Part shown: positions 1 to 5,513 of the stretch, one piece after another
How the letters are laid out: each line of letters starts with the position of its first letter
How positions within the stretch are numbered: position 1 is the stretch's first letter
Origin: Bacteroidota bacterium
Lineage (GTDB): Bacteria; Bacteroidota; Bacteroidia; Chitinophagales; Chitinophagaceae
Assembly: GCA_021824855.1 (NCBI GenBank)
Contig: JAKAJX010000127.1
Location: forward strand, 1-10,084
DNA: 10,084 nt
Reading direction: 5' to 3'
Position numbers and translations under genes: made by a program
The notes under the pieces: generated by a model
What the model was told of the DNA's origin: nothing
Databases searched by the model: none
The model's input: the letters and a program-made list of their open reading frames with translations, nothing else

Positions 1-1849
1 TTGCTATCCATTTTCGGTTAGCACCATCAACAGCAATAAATTGTACCGTTTGATTTTGAAATAAATATCCGGCAATTAAATCGGTTTGTACAACAGGCAA
101 AACAGCATCGCAATTTTGCTGAAAAATGGTAGTTGCACATTGTACAATTGCAATACCATTATCGGTGCCAATCCATATAAAACCATCTTTATCCTTTGCT
201 AAACAATATACATTATTGCTGGGTAAATTTCCATTGCCAATTCCGGTTCTAAAATATTTCCATTGGTCATCTGCGGTATTATCAATAGTTCCATTATTAT
301 TAAAACAAAATACGCCATTGCCTTTAGGACTAACCAGCCATATTTGATTAGCATCGTCAATTACAATTTGCGATAAAGCATTTTCGGTATGTGTAAAAGG
401 AATAGTAAATACATTCCAAGAACCATCTTTTTTCAAAACTTTTAAATCTTGCGGTGCACCATAATTACTTATCCATAAATTATTATTTTGGTCTACAGCT
501 AATCCGCTTATTCTATATCCATTGATATCGCCAATAGCTGGTTGAACATAATTTTGTTTATAAATGCTTAGTTGGTTGTTATTGAAATACGCCAATCCTC
601 CTCCATAACTTCCTGCCCAAAGTCCTTTATAAACCGGTTCTTCGGCCAATGTAATAAAATCGAGAACAGAATCTAACGCAGGTGTGTTGTAGTAATTTCT
701 AAAATTCCATTCATCATTATTAAAAGAGTATATGCCATTTCTGTTGTAAGTATAATTCCATGCAGCATCTACACCACCGGCAGCTACAAATAAAGTATCG
801 TTAATAAAAATCATTTCTCCACTTGCTGTGCCGGGAGGACCATTGGGAATATAACGTTGAGTGGTAGTAGCAAAATTCGATAATCCTCCATAATAATCTG
901 CCACCCATATTGTGTTGTTATCTGTAATAGCATTTTTAGGAAATGAAATTACTCCGGGTTGCGAAATTGTTTTTTCAATACTGCCATTCCTATTTAACTG
1001 AATTACTCTGCTGTTGCCCGTAGAGGTTTGTTGGCAAATAAGTAATTGATTGTTTGATGAGTTGATATTACTAATATGCCAAGCAGTATCGGTATAGAAC
1101 AAATTCCAATTATTGTTTTGTAACTGAAATAGAGAATCGTTTTTTTGAGCAAGTATCGTATTGTTTACATTAATAACATTGTTTACAGCTCCAATGCCTA
1201 AGCCGTTTGTTGTTTGATTATTCCAATAAATATAGTTGGCAAGATTAGGTGCATTTGTGGAAGCTATTTTTAAACCTTCGGTTGTAGCAGCATAAAAATA
1301 AGTTCCATCCGAAGTAAATCCGGTAACTGTTACATTGTTACCCGTATTGCCAATAATCCAAGTATCTTTTATTTCTAATTTGGAAAGATCTACTTTAATA
1401 ATTCCTAAGCCACTCGATAAATAGGCAAATCCATTGGCACAAAAAACAGCATAAATAGTTTTATTACCTCTAATAGCACTTTGCAAAATATCTCTAATGT
1501 TTTCAACAATGCTTCCTTTTAAAATATCAATATTGCTATTGTTATAAGCAATTACTAATTGTTGGGTTGCATCATCCCATGCAATAGCACTAACACCTAT
1601 ATCATTTAGCCCGTTTGTTTTGCTATATCGTTCTACCATATTATTGGCATCCACACTAAAAACATTATTAATGGTGGCACAATAAATTTTATCGCCTTTT
1701 ACAACTTGTATCGTGTTTTTATAATTTAAGTGTTCTCTCCAATAACCTATTGCAGGTATTGAATTTTGTGCGTTTAGCATGATTGCTAAAAAAAGAAACG
1801 CCATCAATGCAATTAACTTTTCTTTCTTTTTACTAACTACATGCATCAT
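1..1849 (-). CDS. porZ: PorZ-like type IX secretion system protein, N-terminal two beta-propellers (3' end outside window)
   Basis: The frame is open from an ATG at 1849 to the left edge: 616 full codons with no stop. A second ATG at 1846 is an equally possible start. The N-terminus is a Sec signal peptide (KKKEK, then a hydrophobic stretch ending MLNAQ, about residues 1-27), followed by IPAIGYWREHLNYKN, a typical PorZ opening. The body is built from propeller-blade repeats, including LSSGLGIIKVDLSKLEIKDT, NRNGIYSF, LWAGSYGGGLAYF, IWIGTDNGIAIVQC (W near residue 559) and VDGANRKWIA at the edge. In Porphyromonas gingivalis, PorZ (about 780 residues, two seven-bladed propellers plus a C-terminal domain) is a surface protein that binds A-LPS and supplies it to the PorU sortase. 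Only about 160 residues, including the expected C-terminal domain, should be missing. It starts 10 bp after the permease stop, so it is probably cotranscribed. Alternative: another two-component-regulator propeller protein, though the N-terminus and final motifs favour PorZ. Confidence 0.9.
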   Translation of the reverse strand, partial: MMHVVSKKKEKLIALMAFLFLAIMLNAQNSIPAIGYWREHLNYKNTIQVVKGDKIYCATINNVFSVDANNMVERYSKTNGLNDIGVSAIAWDDATQQLVIAYNNSNIDILKGSIVENIRDILQSAIRGNKTIYAVFCANGFAYLSSGLGIIKVDLSKLEIKDTWIIGNTGNNVTVTGFTSDGTYFYAATTEGLKIASTNAPNLANYIYWNNQTTNGLGIGAVNNVINVNNTILAQKNDSLFQLQNNNWNLFYTDTAWHISNINSSNNQLLICQQTSTGNSRVIQLNRNGSIEKTISQPGVISFPKNAITDNNTIWVADYYGGLSNFATTTQRYIPNGPPGTASGEMIFINDTLFVAAGGVDAAWNYTYNRNGIYSFNNDEWNFRNYYNTPALDSVLDFITLAEEPVYKGLWAGSYGGGLAYFNNNQLSIYKQNYVQPAIGDINGYRISGLAVDQNNNLWISNYGAPQDLKVLKKDGSWNVFTIPFTHTENALSQIVIDDANQIWLVSPKGNGVFCFNNNGTIDNTADDQWKYFRTGIGNGNLPSNNVYCLAKDKDGFIWIGTDNGIAIVQCATTIFQQNCDAVLPVVQTDLIAGYLFQNQTVQFIAVDGANRKWIA

Positions 1850-1859
1850 TATTAATAAC

Positions 1860-3047
1860 TTATTTGTTATGAAGTGATATGTATGTTGAAATAGTACGAT
1901 GATTAGTAACCCACAATACAGTAATAACCAATAATGCAGTTAAAACGGTATATGCTGAAATATAACTACTCACAAAAATATTTTGTTGTAATAGAAAATC
2001 GTGTAAAATATATTGTAAAGCCGCCACACTAATTAGTGCAATAACTACAATAATAATATTCGATGGGAAGAATTGTTTTAATAAAAATAATTTTAGTTGT
2101 TTGGGTGAAGCTCCTAAAGTTATTAATAGCTGAATTTCGTCTTTACAGGAAGCAATAGTTAATTGAATGAATAAAGTAAATATTAATAAGGCAAATAATA
2201 GCATTACAGCTCCGGTTATCCAACTAATATTTACAATGGCATTTACAATTTGGCGATATTTAGAAAAACGTGTTTTATCGGCATCGGTAGTTAAGTTATG
2301 TTCTTTTAAATAGCCTACCAGCAATGGATTTCCGGGATCTTTGGTTCTAATTACCGCTCTGGAAGGTTGTGTATTTTGTGAGCTGCCATAATGTTGGTTA
2401 GCCCAATCCATAAATTCTTGTGGAACTAACAGCGAAGTTATTCTATCGCTAAATCCAACTATTTTTCCATTAAAAGTTATCACGCCGGTTGCGGTTGTAA
2501 TATTTACTTTAAACACAATCATTTTTACAACTTCTTGTGTTAGCTGAGGAAGGTTTTGCGATAATGAAAATTGAAAATTGTAAAAATCTAAAAACATATT
2601 TGGTGCAATCATAGGAATATAGTTGTTCTGTTCATTCCATTGCCAATCTTTAGTAGTAACATCAATAAATGTTGCCGGAACACTTTCGAAAGAGATTTCG
2701 GTAAAGAATGGAAAACGATCGCTATAGCTTTGTATAGATGACTTATATCTGCTGGGAGTTAAAATTCCTACGGCGTCAATAAAAGGTTGTTGTTGTAAAT
2801 TTTTAATTTCATTGTTCGATAGAGTAGTTGTGCCATAACTTTTACTGTTAAGCAGTTTATTGATAACTAAAAAATTAGCAATGCTATCCTGATTGGTTTT
2901 GCCATGCAATAATTCGTTATAATTTATTTCTATCTGTACAGCCGAAAAAATTAATAGCAATGCAATTGATAGTCCAATAATTGCCATTACAAATCTTGTT
3001 CTTCCCGATGCTGTTCGAATTATTTTTTGTAGCAGTTGATAAAACAT
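1860..3047 (-). CDS. FtsX/MacB-type ABC transporter permease
   Basis: This 395-residue inner-membrane protein has the four-helix type VII ABC (MacB/FtsX/LolC) layout. One helix lies at about 20-38, a large periplasmic domain at about 40-270, and three C-terminal helices at about 275-298, 328-347 and 362-382. The cytoplasmic loop after helix 2 carries CKDEIQLLITLGASPKQL (301-318), the hallmark of the FtsX domain (PF02687); this is the coupling segment that contacts the ATPase. Members of this family do not pass substrate through the bilayer. They transmit ATP-driven motion to the periplasm, extracting lipoproteins, driving efflux partners or activating wall hydrolases. Only one permease is present, so it would act as a homodimer with the ATPase encoded 35 bp upstream. 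porZ begins 10 bp after its stop. The start is well placed, with MFYQLLQKIIRTASGRTRF as a positively charged cytoplasmic tail. The substrate cannot be read from the sequence. Periplasmic domains in this family diverge widely, so assigning it as LolC, MacB or FtsX proper would go too far. Confidence 0.86.
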   Translation of the reverse strand: MFYQLLQKIIRTASGRTRFVMAIIGLSIALLLIFSAVQIEINYNELLHGKTNQDSIANFLVINKLLNSKSYGTTTLSNNEIKNLQQQPFIDAVGILTPSRYKSSIQSYSDRFPFFTEISFESVPATFIDVTTKDWQWNEQNNYIPMIAPNMFLDFYNFQFSLSQNLPQLTQEVVKMIVFKVNITTATGVITFNGKIVGFSDRITSLLVPQEFMDWANQHYGSSQNTQPSRAVIRTKDPGNPLLVGYLKEHNLTTDADKTRFSKYRQIVNAIVNISWITGAVMLLFALLIFTLFIQLTIASCKDEIQLLITLGASPKQLKLFLLKQFFPSNIIIVVIALISVAALQYILHDFLLQQNIFVSSYISAYTVLTALLVITVLWVTNHRTISTYISLHNK

Positions 3048-3082
3048 GTATTAATAAGTTTGGTATAAAATAATCGGAAATT

Positions 3083-3730
3083 TTATAACAATAATTTTTT
3101 GGTGTAATTAAAGTGATTGTCTTCATCTAAATCGGTAATAATAAATCCTGCTTTTCTTTTAGCACATTCTTCCGCAATTAACAATGCGGCTTTATGTGTA
3201 TTTTGTTCGTCTAAATGGCTAAAAGGTTCATCCATTAATAACCAATCAAAAGGCTGAACTAATGCTCTAATTATAGCAATACGTTGTTGCTCGCCATAAC
3301 TGCATAAACCTGCTTTTTGCTTTAAAATATGCACTATTCCTAATTTTTCTGCCATTTCATGAATAATATTTTTTTCATAAATGGGTGTTTGCATTACTCT
3401 CTTTAGTTCAATATTTTCTGCTGCTGTTAGGTTGGGAAACAAGCGAAGGTCTTGAAATATGATACTTATTTTTTGTTGTCGAATGATGGCTAATTCATCT
3501 TTTTGTATGTCTGCAATATTGATAGAGTCGTATAAAACATGGCCTTCAAAATCGTGTCGTAATTTATAAAGAATATGAATAAATGTTGTTTTACCGGTTC
3601 CGCTTGGGGCTTTAATTTTTATATATTCTTCTTTAAAGAAAGTAATGTCTTTATTCCAAATATCAGATTGCCGTTGAGAAAATATATCTTTTAAAGGTGT
3701 AGGAACAATATGGTTTAATTGAAATTGCAT
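3083..3730 (-). CDS. ABC transporter ATP-binding protein with atypical Walker A, signature and H-loop
   Basis: This 215-residue cytoplasmic ATPase is of FtsE/LolD/MacB size and is the partner of the FtsX-type permease immediately downstream. The motifs appear in the expected order: Walker A APSGTGKT (41-48, Lys47), Q-loop Gln93 in IIFQDLRLFPNLTAAENI, signature CSYGEQQR (143-150), Walker B DWLLMDEP (162-169, Asp167/Glu168) and D-loop SHLD (171-174). Three of them are unusual. The first Walker A glycine is alanine, the LSGGQ signature reads CSYGE, and the switch histidine position is aspartate (IITDLDED, Asp200) where THD is normal. The catalytic Lys, the Walker B Asp-Glu pair and the Q-loop Gln remain, so it probably still binds nucleotide, perhaps with altered turnover. 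The N-terminus is slightly compressed compared with typical members, but MQFQLNHI is a normal first strand, so the start at 3730 is sound. A terminator-like hairpin sits 11 bp upstream of the start. Confidence 0.88.
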   Translation of the reverse strand: MQFQLNHIVPTPLKDIFSQRQSDIWNKDITFFKEEYIKIKAPSGTGKTTFIHILYKLRHDFEGHVLYDSINIADIQKDELAIIRQQKISIIFQDLRLFPNLTAAENIELKRVMQTPIYEKNIIHEMAEKLGIVHILKQKAGLCSYGEQQRIAIIRALVQPFDWLLMDEPFSHLDEQNTHKAALLIAEECAKRKAGFIITDLDEDNHFNYTKKLLL

Positions 3731-3741
3731 TTCTGTATGTA

Positions 3742-3764
3742 AAAGGCTGCATTAAGCAGCCTTT
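3742..3764 (-). terminator. Rho-independent terminator-like hairpin after the DUF4836-like gene
   Basis: A perfect 9-bp stem (AAAGGCTGC pairing with GCAGCCTTT) encloses a 5-nt loop. On the minus strand it begins 3 bp after the TAA of the lipoprotein gene and ends in CCTTTT before ACATAC, so the U-tract is short. It lies only 11 bp ahead of the ATPase start codon. It therefore either ends the lipoprotein transcript, partially terminates it, or forms part of the ATPase leader. The A/T-flanked palindrome would fold on either strand. Confidence 0.7.
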
Positions 3765-3767
3765 ATG

Positions 3768-5465
3768 TTAAATAATATTTTTTATAAAAGGAAGGCTTTT
3801 CATCTCATCCATTGAAGCCGATTTTTTTATAGCAGGTGCAATATGCATAAATAGTTTTAATAAAGTAACTAAGCTATTTTCTTTTTCATTTGTTAATCTA
3901 ATCATTCCATTTGATTGTATTTTGGTTCCATCAAAATGTTCTCCGGTTGAAATAATATCCTTAAATGTTTTTTTCAGCATTTGGGAAGATGAGTTATTGG
4001 CAGTATCATTATTGCTTTCGATAGATGAAAATATCTTTTCTAAATCAATATAAGTTGCATGAGTTTTATTTTTGAACTGATTTAGCACTTCACTATTAAT
4101 GGCTGCTTTTGTAGTTTTAGCCATATATTGTTGATACAAAGCAGAGTCGGTTGATAGGATAAGGTTATGGTTGTTAACACTTAAAAATACACCTAAGGTT
4201 TGCAATAGTTGAGCCGACTTATATTCGTTATTTTTTTGTTTAACTATAAAACCGGTTTCGGCTGCTTTGTTTAATAATTTATGTAACACTGCAGTATCAC
4301 CAACCGATGCATTAAAAATATATTTTACAGAAGGAATGGTTTTAAATAGGCTACTATCTTTTTGTTTGTTCCAAGTAAAATCCGATATAACTAAAGCTAT
4401 ATCTCCTTTAAAGCATTTATATAAATCGGTTGTTTTTAAATCCATCTTTTGTAAAAAGGCATCGCTTAATGGTTCTATTTCTAATTCTTTAATAAGTGCA
4501 TCAATCACTTGCGGATTAAAAGATGCTACAAATGCTGCATCAATATTGGCAGAAGGATAATTTTCTATCATGGATATATCTGCCGAAGCGCCGGGATATT
4601 TTTTTAAAATAGCACTGATGGTTTTATTGGTGTATAATGCCGAAGTAGTTACAATTTTTCCTTCATCAAAATTAAAAGTGCTAATGGCATAATTATCTTG
4701 TAACAATTCGGTTAATTTAGGCAATTGTATTGGAGCATAATTTAGCAATTGGCTAATGGCAGATGTACTATGAAAGAAGTAAGCATCTGTTTTTTTCGTA
4801 AATGCATCTGTAAATGGCGTAATGCTTGCAATTGATTCATCTTCTTTTAAGGAATAATATCTGTTTACTTCTTTCTTAATTTCTTCTGTTTTATTTATTC
4901 CTTCTATCTGATCAATATGTAAAAGAGAATCTATTCTTGGTTTATCGGTAAAATTAAAAATAGAAACCATTGCCGATTGGTTTGTCCAACTTATTAATGC
5001 TTTATAATCTAAAGAAATAAAAGAGTAGTTACTGTTTTTAATAATGTCTCTTCCTTTTAGTTCATCTTGTTTTGTAAGATATTTGATCAGTTTTGATGAA
5101 TCGTTAAGATGAACGATTATATTGAACGAAGTTCCTTCGGTATTATTGGCATACGTTTTTTCATTTACAAAAAAGTAAATTTTTTCACTCCAATCAATTC
5201 CGGAATTATTTCTAAAATCGTTGAATCGGTTTTTTATTTCTTTATTATCTCTGTTTAAAGAATCGGCATTCAGTAGTTTATTAAAAATGCTATCAATACT
5301 AATATTGGCTTTGTCTAATTTTAATTTCATTTCCCCCGGATCTATCACTGCAACAGAACTTGCAGTTTTGGGAATTAGTTTTAGTTCTGATGGAATTTTG
5401 CTTTTGCAAGAAAATAAAATTATGGATAGTATTCCTGCAACAATAACTCGATTCAATTTTTTCAT
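3768..5465 (-). CDS. DUF4836-like envelope lipoprotein of unknown function
   Basis: This 565-residue protein has a lipoprotein signal peptide: MKKLNR, a hydrophobic core and lipobox LFSC with Cys20, followed by KSKIPSE. There is no acidic cluster right after Cys20 of the kind that marks surface-exported Bacteroidota lipoproteins, so a periplasm-facing anchor is more likely (inferred). The mature start, LKLIPKTASSVAVIDPGEMKL, followed by a DSIFNKLL segment and later DWSEKIYFF, resembles the DUF4836 family, whose members open with a conserved 'IPK-A-V' segment followed by repeated strand/helix units of about this length. I recall the family by pattern, not by a search. No catalytic motif is visible. 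The ATG at 5465 gives a complete signal peptide. It follows the GH3-serine hydrolase gene by 48 bp with no hairpin between them, so both probably share a transcript, and its own end is marked by a terminator-like hairpin. A supporting role near the cell wall is possible, but nothing in the protein itself shows it. Confidence 0.72.
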   Translation of the reverse strand: MKKLNRVIVAGILSIILFSCKSKIPSELKLIPKTASSVAVIDPGEMKLKLDKANISIDSIFNKLLNADSLNRDNKEIKNRFNDFRNNSGIDWSEKIYFFVNEKTYANNTEGTSFNIIVHLNDSSKLIKYLTKQDELKGRDIIKNSNYSFISLDYKALISWTNQSAMVSIFNFTDKPRIDSLLHIDQIEGINKTEEIKKEVNRYYSLKEDESIASITPFTDAFTKKTDAYFFHSTSAISQLLNYAPIQLPKLTELLQDNYAISTFNFDEGKIVTTSALYTNKTISAILKKYPGASADISMIENYPSANIDAAFVASFNPQVIDALIKELEIEPLSDAFLQKMDLKTTDLYKCFKGDIALVISDFTWNKQKDSSLFKTIPSVKYIFNASVGDTAVLHKLLNKAAETGFIVKQKNNEYKSAQLLQTLGVFLSVNNHNLILSTDSALYQQYMAKTTKAAINSEVLNQFKNKTHATYIDLEKIFSSIESNNDTANNSSSQMLKKTFKDIISTGEHFDGTKIQSNGMIRLTNEKENSLVTLLKLFMHIAPAIKKSASMDEMKSLPFIKNII

Positions 5466-5513
5466 ACAATCAATTTCATGTAAGTTAAAAATAATTGATA
5501 GTAGTAAATGCTT

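Noticed and set aside
126..347. Plus-strand open frame of 73 codons
   Set aside because: It is antisense to a continuous, family-matching porZ frame. Its protein is low-complexity hydrophobic sequence with no domain signal.
2917..3126. Minus-strand open frame of 69 codons bridging the permease start and ATPase end
   Set aside because: It overlaps two well-supported genes in another frame and has no recognisable sequence.
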